From: Spirochaetales bacterium Spiro_10
GTDB lineage: Bacteria > Spirochaetota > Spirochaetia > Treponematales > Treponemataceae
NCBI GenBank assembly: GCA_001604405.1
Contig: LVBL01000029.1
Span: 1-45,611 of the forward strand
Length of the DNA stretch: 45,611 nucleotides
Direction: 5' to 3'
The notes beneath the pieces were generated by a model. It was not told the DNA's origin, searched no databases, and worked only from the letters and a program-made list of their open reading frames with translations. Positions 13,726 to 21,100 of the stretch are shown piece after piece. The translations under genes and the position numbers were made by a program. Positions within the stretch are counted from its first letter, which is position 1; each line of letters starts with the position of its first letter.

Positions 13726-16215
13726 ATGAACAGAAAGGCTATGATACGTATCGCGGGCGCGTTTGCGTTCGCAGCACTATTCCTGGCATCGTGCAGTAAC
13801 GGGCTTGGTTCCCCGATCATTGACGATACCGAGGACGAATACACAACCCGCGGACCCTATACCGTGATCTTCGAAAGCGAAGGCGCGACCGTCGCGGCAA
13901 GCCCGTCCGTGATGACGGTACCGGCTGGATCGACCACCCTCTCCGCGCTTCCGTCTGAACCCCAAAAAGCGGACTGGAACTTCGCTGGATGGCGGACGGA
14001 GAGACAAGGCGGCGGAACGCCGTTTACCCGTTCGACTGAGGTCACCGGGGACATCACCCTATACGCGCACTGGACCCAAGACACCGTCTACACGGTACGC
14101 TTCGACTCACGTGGCGGGTCCGACGTGGCGAGCGAATACGTGGTAGCGTCCGAGACGGCGGCATCTCCCGCGGATCCCTCGCGCCCGGGATACCGCTTCG
14201 AGGGGTGGTACGCGGATGCGCAACTCGAGACCGAATGGGACTTCGCGTCCGGTACGGTAACGTCCGACACGACGCTCTACGCGAAATGGTCGCTTCTCAC
14301 GTACACGGTAACGTATACCCTGAACGGCGGAACCATCAACGGCGGGAACCCCGCCGAGTACACCGTCGAATCGGTCGAACTCGTCCTGGGAAACCCGTTC
14401 CGGTCCGCGTATGAATTCTCCGGCTGGTTCGCCGACGAGGACCTTACCGTCGCGGCGACCTCCATACCCTCAGGCTCGACGGGCAATCTCCGGTTCTACG
14501 CCGCCTGGACGCCGGTTATATATGCCATTACCTACTCGCTCGACGGAGGCGTGAACGCCGCGGCCAATCCCGCTCACTACACCATTGAAACGGCATCATT
14601 CGCGCTCAAGACACCCGTAAAGACGGGGCACGCGTTCGACGGCTGGTATTCGGACGCGGGATTCACCGTGCCGGTAACCTCGGTCGCCGGCGGCGGTACC
14701 GGGCCCATCACCCTGTACGCGAAGTGGATACCTTCGTATACCGTGACGTTCGACAGCCAAAACGCGACGATAGGCGCCGGGCCCGGCAACAAGACGGTCG
14801 CCGCTCCCGCGACGACGGTTGACGCGCTTCCGAATCCGCCCGTCAAAACCGGATACGTCTTCTCGGACTGGTGGACCTCGGAGAACGGCGGCGGAAGCCA
14901 GTTCCTCGCGAACACGACGGTGACGGGCGACACCACCGTATACGCGAAGTGGACGCAGGTTCAATATCAGATAACCTACAACCTTGACGGCGGAACGAAC
15001 GGCGTCGGCAACCCGTCGTACTATACGATCGAGTCCCGGGAGATCGAGTTCGCGCCGGCTTCGAGAAGCGGCTACTCGTTCGTGGCCTGGTTCGCCGATG
15101 CCGCATTCTCGCGGCAAATCTCCTCGATTCCCCAGGGATCGACGGGGACGGTCACCCTGTACGCGCAGTGGTGGAATTCCTCCAGCTCGGCGGTCGCCAA
15201 GCCGTCGTTCAGCCCGGCGGGCGGCGTATACGAGTCTGACCAAAGGGTGACCCTCTCGAGCGCCACGGCCGGCGCCGCGGTCTATTACTCGACCGACGGC
15301 GTGACCTGGAATCTGTATTCCGGCCCGATCGCCGTCGCCGGACACGGCACGCACACGCTCCTGAACGCCTACGCCGTCAAGACGGGAATGGGCGATTCCG
15401 AGGTTTCGGCCGCCGAGTACACGATCGACAAGGTAGTCGGCACTCCCACCGTATCCGTGACGGCGGGCTCGTACTCGGCCGACCCCGCGCTTTCCATAAC
15501 GAGCGCGACGAACGGCGCGTCGTTCTACTATACTACGGACGGTTCCGAGCCGACGCTACAGTCGACCCGGTACTCGGGGCAGATATCGCTCGCGCAAACG
15601 GGCAGCGTCCACATACGCGTTCTGGCCGTCAAGGACGGCATGACGAGCTCCCAGGTCGACGCCGGGGTCTACATCCTCGACCCGAACCGGGTATCCACCC
15701 CGCAGTTCAACGTTCGAGGCGGGGATTTCTCGACGCCGCAGACGGTAACGATCGGCTCGCTCACGGCCGACGTGACGATCCGTTATACCCTCGACGGCAG
15801 TACGCCCAGCAGGGTTAACGGTACGGTGTACTCAGGCCCCATAACCATCAACTCGACCAGGACCCTCAAGGCGGTCGCATACCGCGACGGCATGGACGTC
15901 TCGACCGTGCAAAGCGCGGAATTCCGGTTCCCGGTTCCCTCGCTCGGCTCCGGCTTCCTGATAGCGGCCACGGGCCAGGCGAAGAAGGTGAACGTGACAT
16001 GGACCGCGGTGCAGGGCGCCGCCTCCTACAACGTCTACTGGGCAAAGGGCGACACCGTGTCGACCTCGACGGGAACGAAGGTAACCGGCGTCTCGTCGGG
16101 CTGGGTATTGACGGGTCTCACGAACGGATGGAACTACTCATTCGTGGTAACCGCGGTAAACGCGAACGGCGAAAGCTCCTCGAGCGTAGTCGTGACCGTC
16201 AAACCGCACCTGTAA
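13726..16215 (+). CDS. large modular surface lipoprotein with InlB-type repeats, CHB_HEX and Fn3 domains
   Basis: An 829-residue predicted lipoprotein; the signal ends in LFLASC with the modified cysteine at C23. Residues about 40-480 form six Listeria-Bacteroides (InlB B/Flg_new) repeats, each opening like YTVTYTLNGG, with a central GWY/GWF element and closing in LYAKW. Residues about 490-735 form three chitobiase/beta-hexosaminidase C-terminal-like repeats with YYTTDGSEPT and YTLDGSTPS. The last 85 residues form one fibronectin type III domain (VTWTAVQGAASYNVYW). No catalytic domain is seen, so adhesion or matrix binding is likely. The start at 13726 is chosen for AAGGAGGA five bases upstream and the clean signal peptide; 13642 is an in-frame alternative. 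It has its own terminator. Confidence 0.88.
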   Translation: MNRKAMIRIAGAFAFAALFLASCSNGLGSPIIDDTEDEYTTRGPYTVIFESEGATVAASPSVMTVPAGSTTLSALPSEPQKADWNFAGWRTERQGGGTPFTRSTEVTGDITLYAHWTQDTVYTVRFDSRGGSDVASEYVVASETAASPADPSRPGYRFEGWYADAQLETEWDFASGTVTSDTTLYAKWSLLTYTVTYTLNGGTINGGNPAEYTVESVELVLGNPFRSAYEFSGWFADEDLTVAATSIPSGSTGNLRFYAAWTPVIYAITYSLDGGVNAAANPAHYTIETASFALKTPVKTGHAFDGWYSDAGFTVPVTSVAGGGTGPITLYAKWIPSYTVTFDSQNATIGAGPGNKTVAAPATTVDALPNPPVKTGYVFSDWWTSENGGGSQFLANTTVTGDTTVYAKWTQVQYQITYNLDGGTNGVGNPSYYTIESREIEFAPASRSGYSFVAWFADAAFSRQISSIPQGSTGTVTLYAQWWNSSSSAVAKPSFSPAGGVYESDQRVTLSSATAGAAVYYSTDGVTWNLYSGPIAVAGHGTHTLLNAYAVKTGMGDSEVSAAEYTIDKVVGTPTVSVTAGSYSADPALSITSATNGASFYYTTDGSEPTLQSTRYSGQISLAQTGSVHIRVLAVKDGMTSSQVDAGVYILDPNRVSTPQFNVRGGDFSTPQTVTIGSLTADVTIRYTLDGSTPSRVNGTVYSGPITINSTRTLKAVAYRDGMDVSTVQSAEFRFPVPSLGSGFLIAATGQAKKVNVTWTAVQGAASYNVYWAKGDTVSTSTGTKVTGVSSGWVLTGLTNGWNYSFVVTAVNANGESSSSVVVTVKPHL

Positions 16216-16235
16216 CTCCGCGGCAGCACAGCGTC

Positions 16236-16265
16236 AAGGCCGGGCACAAGCCCGGCCTTTTTTGA
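16236..16265 (+). terminator. Rho-independent terminator of the modular lipoprotein
   Basis: A 10-bp perfect stem, AAGGCCGGGC / GCCCGGCCTT, with an ACAA loop is followed by a T run to 16265. It lies about 20 bp after the stop codon. The rest of the gene-free stretch to 16490 shows nothing recognisable; base composition shifts to A+T-rich here. Confidence 0.9.
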
Positions 16266-16490
16266 TTTTTGCCGGACAAGCGCTCACCATCGCGTGCTCG
16301 ATCAACTGAAGATCCGACGTCATGTATCCGCGGAGCCGTTACAAGGCAAAGGATACAACACAACCTGAGGCAGAAAGCATCACGAAACGCGAACGTCAAC
16401 GCGCGGAGCCCCCGCGTATGAGGGCCTTTGCAGGAATTTGTACTTTTGTAAATTTTTATTTTTTAAAACTCGATGATAACAAACAAAACA

Positions 16491-16520
16491 TTGACAGCAA
16501 AAAAGGGACAGGCGTATACT
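16491..16520 (+). promoter_or_regulatory. promoter of the DsbA-rhodanese gene
   Basis: TTGACA (16491-16496), 18 bp, TATACT (16515-16520), with an A+T-rich stretch upstream that could act as an UP element. The gene starts 27 bp downstream. Confidence 0.75.
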
Positions 16521-16546
16521 CTGCAGTAAAGTAAAACAAAGGAAAA

Positions 16547-17584
16547 ATGAGATTGTCAAAACAACAGAACTCTCGTCCCTGGCGTCGAATAGAAAAGCTT
16601 CTTGTTCTCAATGCCTGCCTATTACTTCTGTTAGTAATCGGAACGTTTATCAATAATAGACAAGCCCGAAAGGCAGTACGCGACAACAACCGTGTACAGA
16701 TGCAAATATTGCAAGTACTTGACCGGTCTTCGGGGAATCAATACGTAAAGAAAATCGCCACTCAAATCAGTACAGAAGGGCTGGCATACCTCGGTTCACC
16801 CAAAGCACCGGTTAAGATGATCATGATAGCCGATTTTGAATGCCCTTTTTGCGAGCAAGTCGGCTCTAAATACCTAAAGGATGTTCGCAAGGACTTTGTC
16901 GACACAGGATTGCTGGGAATATATTTTTTGAATGATCCACTTACATCGCATGTGCGTGGACAAGAGGCGGCATTGGCCGGATGGGCAGCCCATCAACAAG
17001 GTAAGTTTTGGGCGTTTTACGATACCATGAGTGCCTCAGGAGATTTGAGCCCGGACGGTTATACCGCCGCGGCCGCGTCTCTTGGTCTCGATTCAAATCG
17101 CTTTACGGAAGACTTCAAATCAACTGCTGCCGCTACCGAAATCAAGCGACAAATTGCCCTTGCAGAATCAGTGCCCGTACCGGGCGTACCTGCGCTTGTC
17201 CTTCATGATGAATTGCTGATCGGGGAACAGGGCTTTGCCGGGTTAAAAGACCGCTTGACCGAATGGTTTGTATCCCAAGCACAAGTAATGACCCAGGCTG
17301 AGTTTGCAAAAATGCCGGTACAAGAAAGACCCGCCATACTTGATGTACGTCGCGCGGAAGAAATCGCTCAAGGTGCGATTCCGGGGTCTCTTCATGCCAC
17401 ATATGGTACTGAGACATTCCTCGAGGATGCCCGCAACCTGTTACCCTCCATGAATCAACCCATACTAGTGTATTGCAAGGGTGGTGCGCGCTCAGCAAAG
17501 GCCTGGCACCTTTTACGCGGGGAAGGCTATACGAATGTACAGTATTTAAGCGGTGGCTACGATGCCTGGAAGGCTGCCCAATAG
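16547..17584 (+). CDS. membrane-anchored DsbA-like thioredoxin fused to a rhodanese domain
   Basis: A 345-residue protein with an N-terminal membrane anchor (about residues 18-34) and a short coiled linker. A DsbA/DsbG-type thioredoxin domain follows, with active site FECPFC (C99/C102) and cis-proline region VPGVPALVLHDELLIGEQ. The last 95 residues form a rhodanese domain with active-site loop CKGGARS (C310) and a LDVRRAEEIAQGAIPGS start. Both domains should face outside the cytoplasm. The combination suggests oxidative folding linked to sulfane-sulfur transfer, but the substrate is not known. Start at 16547 follows AAAGGA. Codon use is A+T-richer than in the flanking genes, suggesting transfer together with the next gene. 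Confidence 0.87.
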   Translation: MRLSKQQNSRPWRRIEKLLVLNACLLLLLVIGTFINNRQARKAVRDNNRVQMQILQVLDRSSGNQYVKKIATQISTEGLAYLGSPKAPVKMIMIADFECPFCEQVGSKYLKDVRKDFVDTGLLGIYFLNDPLTSHVRGQEAALAGWAAHQQGKFWAFYDTMSASGDLSPDGYTAAAASLGLDSNRFTEDFKSTAAATEIKRQIALAESVPVPGVPALVLHDELLIGEQGFAGLKDRLTEWFVSQAQVMTQAEFAKMPVQERPAILDVRRAEEIAQGAIPGSLHATYGTETFLEDARNLLPSMNQPILVYCKGGARSAKAWHLLRGEGYTNVQYLSGGYDAWKAAQ

Positions 17585-17654
17585 ACAGACATCCAACATA
17601 TACTGACATCGCCGGCACACCATTGAAAGCAATTTTTGGTGGTGTATTAATTTC

Positions 17655-17683
17655 TTGACATCAGATATATCCGAGCTTACACT
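17655..17683 (+). promoter_or_regulatory. putative promoter of the Cys-rich lipoprotein
   Basis: TTGACA (17655-17660), 17 bp, TACACT (17678-17683). It lies 140 bp before the ATG at 17824; the leader between shows no clear structure. Confidence 0.55.
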
Positions 17684-17823
17684 GTCATCAGTCGGCGTTG
17701 CCGGAACCCCAGACAGGTCTAGTCGTTAAAGTAATGTAGAGTATAGAAATCACGATACAGGTTAAAACAAGCACCACTCTCATGAATATAAGCCCTGTCC
17801 AGCCATAAAAGTAGGATACATAT

Positions 17824-18177
17824 ATGAAAAATGGAATACTGGGTGCCAGTTTGGTTCTGATTGTCGTCTTGTGGATCACCCTTCTGACATACACGGGATG
17901 CGACAGCGATGGGTCATCTCCTCCCGTACTTATAACTACCTGTGAATCATATACAGGTTACTGTACCAGTCAAACTACCTTTTGCGCTGATGGGTACTTT
18001 GCGTGGGACGCTCTTGGTTGCCCGGGAAACAGATGCTGTTTTCCTGCTGGATCATGCGCCAATATCGGCGGGCTGTGTATACCAAGTTCGAGCACATGCC
18101 CTGAAGGAACAAGGGACAACGGTCCCATGGACTGTGCCGGCGGACGTTCTTCGTTATGCTGTCTGCCAACAGAATAG
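17824..18177 (+). CDS. small secreted lipoprotein with two six-cysteine modules
   Basis: A 117-residue protein with a hydrophobic signal ending at C26 (TYTGC, a relaxed spirochaete-like lipobox). The mature part contains two tandem modules with near-identical cysteine spacing: C40, C47, C54, C66, C71, C72 and C78, C85, C92, C104, C112, C113, that is C-x6-C-x6-C-x11-C-x4/7-C-C. Twelve cysteines in 78 residues imply six disulfides and a compact, stable extracellular domain; the spacing recalls small disulfide-rich animal modules, but no family is recognised. The DsbA-rhodanese gene lies 239 bp upstream and could supply its disulfides. Start at 17824 follows TAGGA. The base composition is low in G+C. 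Confidence 0.75.
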   Translation: MKNGILGASLVLIVVLWITLLTYTGCDSDGSSPPVLITTCESYTGYCTSQTTFCADGYFAWDALGCPGNRCCFPAGSCANIGGLCIPSSSTCPEGTRDNGPMDCAGGRSSLCCLPTE

Positions 18178-18220
18178 CATAAGGGACATTTCAGTACGAA
18201 CCCCGTGTCTTTCTAAGAAT

Positions 18221-18246
18221 AAGACCCCACCTTTCGGTGGGGTCTT
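18221..18246. terminator. terminator hairpin after the Cys-rich lipoprotein
   Basis: AAGACCCCACC / GGTGGGGTCTT form an 11-bp perfect stem with a TTTC loop, 43 bp after the stop. The T run is short. The loop and inner stem are the same as in the hairpin at 18318-18369. Confidence 0.65.
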
Positions 18247-18317
18247 CGAACTCTCAGGGCGCCGAGCCAAACCTACGACGACTGTCGGGGCCGTTTATTG
18301 ATTACCTTGATAAACCC

Positions 18318-18369
18318 GCGCCTTGACTAAAAAACCCCACCTTTCGGTGGGGTTTTTTAGTCAAGGCGC
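18318..18369. terminator. 24-bp perfect palindrome, bidirectional terminator overlapping the tRNA-Cys 3' end
   Basis: Arms 18318-18341 and 18346-18369 are perfect reverse complements around a TTTC/GAAA loop, with A6/T6 runs in the stem so that it can terminate in both directions. The right arm includes the last bases of the tRNA acceptor stem (18364-18369), so the left arm is an inverted copy of the tRNA 3' end. Confidence 0.8.
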
Positions 18370-18435
18370 CGATCAGAATCGAACTGATGCATAAAGGTTT
18401 TGCAGACCTCTCCCTTACCGCTTGGGTACGGCGCC
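18364..18435 (-). tRNA. tRNA-Cys (anticodon GCA)
   Basis: A 72-nt cloverleaf can be folded by eye. The acceptor stem is GGCGCCG / CGGCGCC, the D arm CCC...GGG, the anticodon stem GAGGT / ACCTT with loop CTGCAAA (anticodon GCA), and the T arm ATCAG-TTCGATT-CTGAT. The discriminator base is U73, as expected for tRNA-Cys. CCA is not encoded. The 3' end runs into the palindromic terminator and the 5' end into the 72-bp repeats. Confidence 0.95.
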
Positions 18436-18645
18436 AAAATCGCGAAGCGATTTGTCACAATCACTTCCTTGCGCCGCCCGAGGGATACAATCCCGAGGAC
18501 AGGCGCCAAAATCGCGAAGCGATTTGTCACAATCACTTCCTTGCGCCGCCCGAGGGATACAATCCCGAGGACAGGCGCCAAAATCGCGAAGCGATTTGTC
18601 ACAATCGCTTCCTTGCGCCGCCCGAGGGATACAATCCCGAGGACA
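18430..18645. repeat. three tandem copies of a 72-bp repeat beside tRNA-Cys
   Basis: Copies start at 18430, 18502 and 18574, each beginning with GGCGCC; a fourth GGCGCC stands at 18646. Copies 1 and 2 are identical and copy 3 differs by one base (A to G). Each unit contains the hairpin AAATCGC-GAA-GCGATTT and two direct CCCGAGG heptamers. Copy 1 shares its first six bases with the tRNA gene. The region is open in several frames, giving repeated-peptide ORFs that are not credible genes. From 18646 to 18760 nothing is recognisable. Confidence 0.92.
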
Positions 18646-18760
18646 GGCGCCAAGTAGCATCGCGTTTTCGAAATATACCAAAGATCCCGTGATTAGGCAA
18701 GGGACGGGGTCCGGTCATAATTATACAAAGTGTCCCTCGAGATGATGTCATGGTACATAT

Positions 18761-18771
18761 TGTATCATACA
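18761..18771. promoter_or_regulatory. possible upstream GntR half-site palindrome
   Basis: TGTATCATACA is a perfect palindrome around one base, sharing the GTATC/GATAC core with the operator at 18824-18844. It may be an auxiliary binding site. Confidence 0.35.
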
Positions 18772-18823
18772 GGTTCATTTTTGAAGAAAAACTGATTTAT
18801 CTTGTATGAAACGTTTGAAACAT

Positions 18824-18844
18824 CTGATACAATTAACGTATCAG
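18824..18844 (+). promoter_or_regulatory. operator of the GntR regulator
   Basis: CTGATAC-AATTAAC-GTATCAG is a perfect 7-bp inverted repeat lying 27 bp before the start codon. A promoter TTGTAT (18802-18807), 17 bp, TGATAC (18825-18830) overlaps it, so binding should repress. Confidence 0.65.
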
Positions 18845-18871
18845 ACAATCGATGCAAGCAAGGAGGCACGT

Positions 18872-19672
18872 ATGGCTGGACATCGCAGTACGAGGGATTT
18901 CGTCTTTGACGTCGTTTCGGGACCGCCGCTCTATCGCCAACTTGCCGACTTCATGAGAGAGCGCATCGACCAGGGCGTGTGGGCCGGTGGCGACGAGCTT
19001 CCGTCGGAGCACGAACTGTGCAAGGCGAACGGCCTCAGCAGGACCACCGTCAGGCTCGCGTTCGGAGAGCTGATCAACGACGGAAGGATAATCCGGAAGC
19101 GCGGAAAGGGCAGTTTCGTCGCGGAACCGAAGCTTCGCCGGACGCTCAACAACCTCTACAGCTTTACCGACGACATGATCGATTCGGGACGGGTTCCGAC
19201 CTCCCGGGTACTCGAAAGCGACGTCCGCGAGGCCGGAACGGAGATCGCGAACGAACTCGTGATCGGCAAGAGCGACCTCGTCTTCTTTCTCAAGCGGATC
19301 CGCGAGGCCGACGGCCGGCCGATGATACTCGACACGAGCTGCGTCCCGCACTCGCTGTGCGCTGGCATCGAGTCGGAGGATTTCTCGGCGCGTTCGTTGT
19401 ACGCCCACCTCGCCGACCGGTACTCGATCATCCCCTATCGCGCGATAGAGACACACGAGGTGATCTCCATTCCGCACGCGGTCGCGGAGATGCTCGGTGC
19501 CGAGGCCCTCTCGCCGGCGTTCCTCATCACCCGACTCGCCTACCTCGAGGACGGGACGGTGTTCGAGTATACGCAGTCGGTCACCCCGGGAGACCGCTGC
19601 CGGTTCGAGATCGGGCTCAACGGTCCCCGCCGCGGAATCACGCTCCAGCGGGGGTACAGAACGCATGTTTGA
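18872..19672 (+). CDS. GntR-family (HutC/UTRA) transcriptional regulator
   Basis: A 266-residue regulator. The N-terminal winged helix carries PLYRQLADFMRERIDQGVW, GDELPSEHELCKANGLSRTTVRLAFGELINDG and RKRGKGSFVAEP, the GntR signature. Residues about 90-260 form a UTRA ligand-binding domain as in HutC, NagR or TreR. The ATG at 18872 follows AAGGAGG; an earlier in-frame ATG at 18806 would lie upstream of the operator. It overlaps the next gene by eight bases. The ligand is unknown; the GH3 hexosaminidase downstream hints at an amino sugar or cell-wall fragment, as for NagR, which is inference only. Confidence 0.9.
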   Translation: MAGHRSTRDFVFDVVSGPPLYRQLADFMRERIDQGVWAGGDELPSEHELCKANGLSRTTVRLAFGELINDGRIIRKRGKGSFVAEPKLRRTLNNLYSFTDDMIDSGRVPTSRVLESDVREAGTEIANELVIGKSDLVFFLKRIREADGRPMILDTSCVPHSLCAGIESEDFSARSLYAHLADRYSIIPYRAIETHEVISIPHAVAEMLGAEALSPAFLITRLAYLEDGTVFEYTQSVTPGDRCRFEIGLNGPRRGITLQRGYRTHV

Positions 19673-20117
19673 CCAAAAACCCGGCATCTCGCGCAAGGTC
19701 AAAAACGGCGACGCGTACTACACCCTTACCTGGTCGCCGCTGAAGAAGGCGGACAAGTACGAGGTTACGCTCAAGGTCCCGTCGGTCGCCGGACTCTACG
19801 AACTGTACCGGATGGACAAGGAAAAGAAGCTCAACCTCCTTTCGGTGACGCATGCCTGGTACGGCGGGCTCAGAAGCCAGATTCGCGCCGCGATAGATCC
19901 GGACGCGACGAACGACCCGGTCAGGAAGGCGGAACTCGAGGACGCCGAGCTCTATTACCGCTACGCCCCGTCGGAATCAATGGAGGACATCCTCGACGTC
20001 GTCTGGTTTTTGCATACCGGATATTTTCCGAATGACGTCCGGGTCGAGCATTCCGGACGCTACCGGCGGATGTTCCTGAGCGAGAAGGCCCCCGACAAGG
20101 TATATTGGCTTGACTGA
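19665..20117 (+). CDS. conserved-looking protein of unknown function
   Basis: A 150-residue soluble protein, not recognised. It begins MFDQKPGISRKVKNGDAYYT, overlapping the GntR stop, and ends VYWLD. It is rich in aromatic and charged residues (for example SEKAPDKVYWLD and DVVWFLHTGYFPNDV) and has neither signal peptide nor membrane segment. The tight overlap with the regulator and the short gap to trxB (29 bp) suggest co-expression. Codon bias in the frame agrees with neighbouring genes, supporting a real gene. No function is proposed. Confidence 0.75.
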   Translation: MFDQKPGISRKVKNGDAYYTLTWSPLKKADKYEVTLKVPSVAGLYELYRMDKEKKLNLLSVTHAWYGGLRSQIRAAIDPDATNDPVRKAELEDAELYYRYAPSESMEDILDVVWFLHTGYFPNDVRVEHSGRYRRMFLSEKAPDKVYWLD

Positions 20118-20146
20118 TACGGGAAGTAATCCTTACTATTACTGAT

Positions 20147-21100
20147 ATGGAACGCGAATACGACATGGTGATAATCGGCGGGGGAACCGCGGGACTCTCA
20201 GCGGCCCAGTACGCCGGACGGTCGAACCTCAAGACGCTCGTGATCGAGGAAAAGGGCGAAGGCGGACAGGCGACGCTGATAGACCGCCTGGAGAACTACC
20301 CCGGCATCAGCGAGCCGATCAGCGGCTTCGATTTCTCCACGGCCATGAAGGCGCAGGCGCTGAAGTTCGGAGCTGAGTTCGTGTACGGCAAGGTCACCGG
20401 CCTTGGCAGAAAGGAAGACCTGTTCGTCATCCCCATCGAATCGAACGAGGAAGACCCCGTCAGCTACAAGTCCAGAACCGTCCTGCTCGCGACGGGGGCC
20501 GACCACCGCAAACTCGGCGTTCCGGGCGAGGCGGAATACTACGGCAAGGGCGTTTCCTACTGCGCGACCTGCGACGGCCCCTTCTTCCGGAACAAGCACA
20601 TCGTGGTGGTCGGGGGCGGCGACGCCGCGTGCGACGAGGCGGGCTTTCTCGCCCACCTTACCGACCGCGTCACCATGGTCCACCGCAAGGAAAAATTCCG
20701 CGCGCAAAAGGCGATAGCCGAGCGAACCCTCAAGAACCCGCATATCCGGACGCGATTCAGCACGACCGTCGTCGAGATCAAGGGGACCGACTCGAAGGTG
20801 ACCTCAGTCGTCCTCGAAAACGTCGAGACGAAGGAACGCGAGGAGCTGGCCTGCGACGCGGTCTTCATATTCATAGGCATGGACCCCAGAACCGAGCTCG
20901 CGTCGCTCGCGAAAAAGGACGAAAACGGATACATAGTCACCGACGAGAACATGCAGACGTCCATACGGGGGATCTTCGCGGCCGGCGACATCCGCGCGAA
21001 ATCGTTCAGGCAGATCATCACGGCCGCGGCGGACGGCGCGATAGCGGCCCATGCCGCCGCCGCCTGCATAGACGAACAGCTGTGCGGCTCGGGTCTTTGA
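20147..21100 (+). CDS. trxB: thioredoxin reductase
   Basis: A 317-residue FAD/NADPH flavoenzyme that keeps thioredoxin reduced. It has the FAD motif IIGGGTAGLSAAQYAGRS, the redox site YCATCDGPFF, the NADPH motif VVVGGGDAACDEAGFLA and the C-terminal FAD motif GIFAAGDIRAKSFRQIITAAADG. It is the probable electron source for the thioredoxin-dependent ArsC and for the CcdA systems in this window. No Shine-Dalgarno sequence precedes the ATG. TTGACT (20110-20115), 18 bp, TACTAT (20134-20139) ends seven bases before it, so a leaderless transcript in addition to read-through from the GntR gene is possible. Confidence 0.95.
   Translation: MEREYDMVIIGGGTAGLSAAQYAGRSNLKTLVIEEKGEGGQATLIDRLENYPGISEPISGFDFSTAMKAQALKFGAEFVYGKVTGLGRKEDLFVIPIESNEEDPVSYKSRTVLLATGADHRKLGVPGEAEYYGKGVSYCATCDGPFFRNKHIVVVGGGDAACDEAGFLAHLTDRVTMVHRKEKFRAQKAIAERTLKNPHIRTRFSTTVVEIKGTDSKVTSVVLENVETKEREELACDAVFIFIGMDPRTELASLAKKDENGYIVTDENMQTSIRGIFAAGDIRAKSFRQIITAAADGAIAAHAAAACIDEQLCGSGL

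Noticed and set aside
18318-18369. attL/attR duplication of the tRNA-Cys 3' end
   Set aside because: The copy is inverted and adjacent, not a direct repeat at the far end of the island, and no integrase is encoded.
18430-18645. Possible CRISPR array
   Set aside because: Repeats are directly adjacent with no variable spacers, and no cas gene is present.
18357-18745. Short ORFs with repeated peptides over the 72-bp repeats, on both strands
   Set aside because: The unit length is a multiple of three, so several frames stay open; they also run into the tRNA gene.
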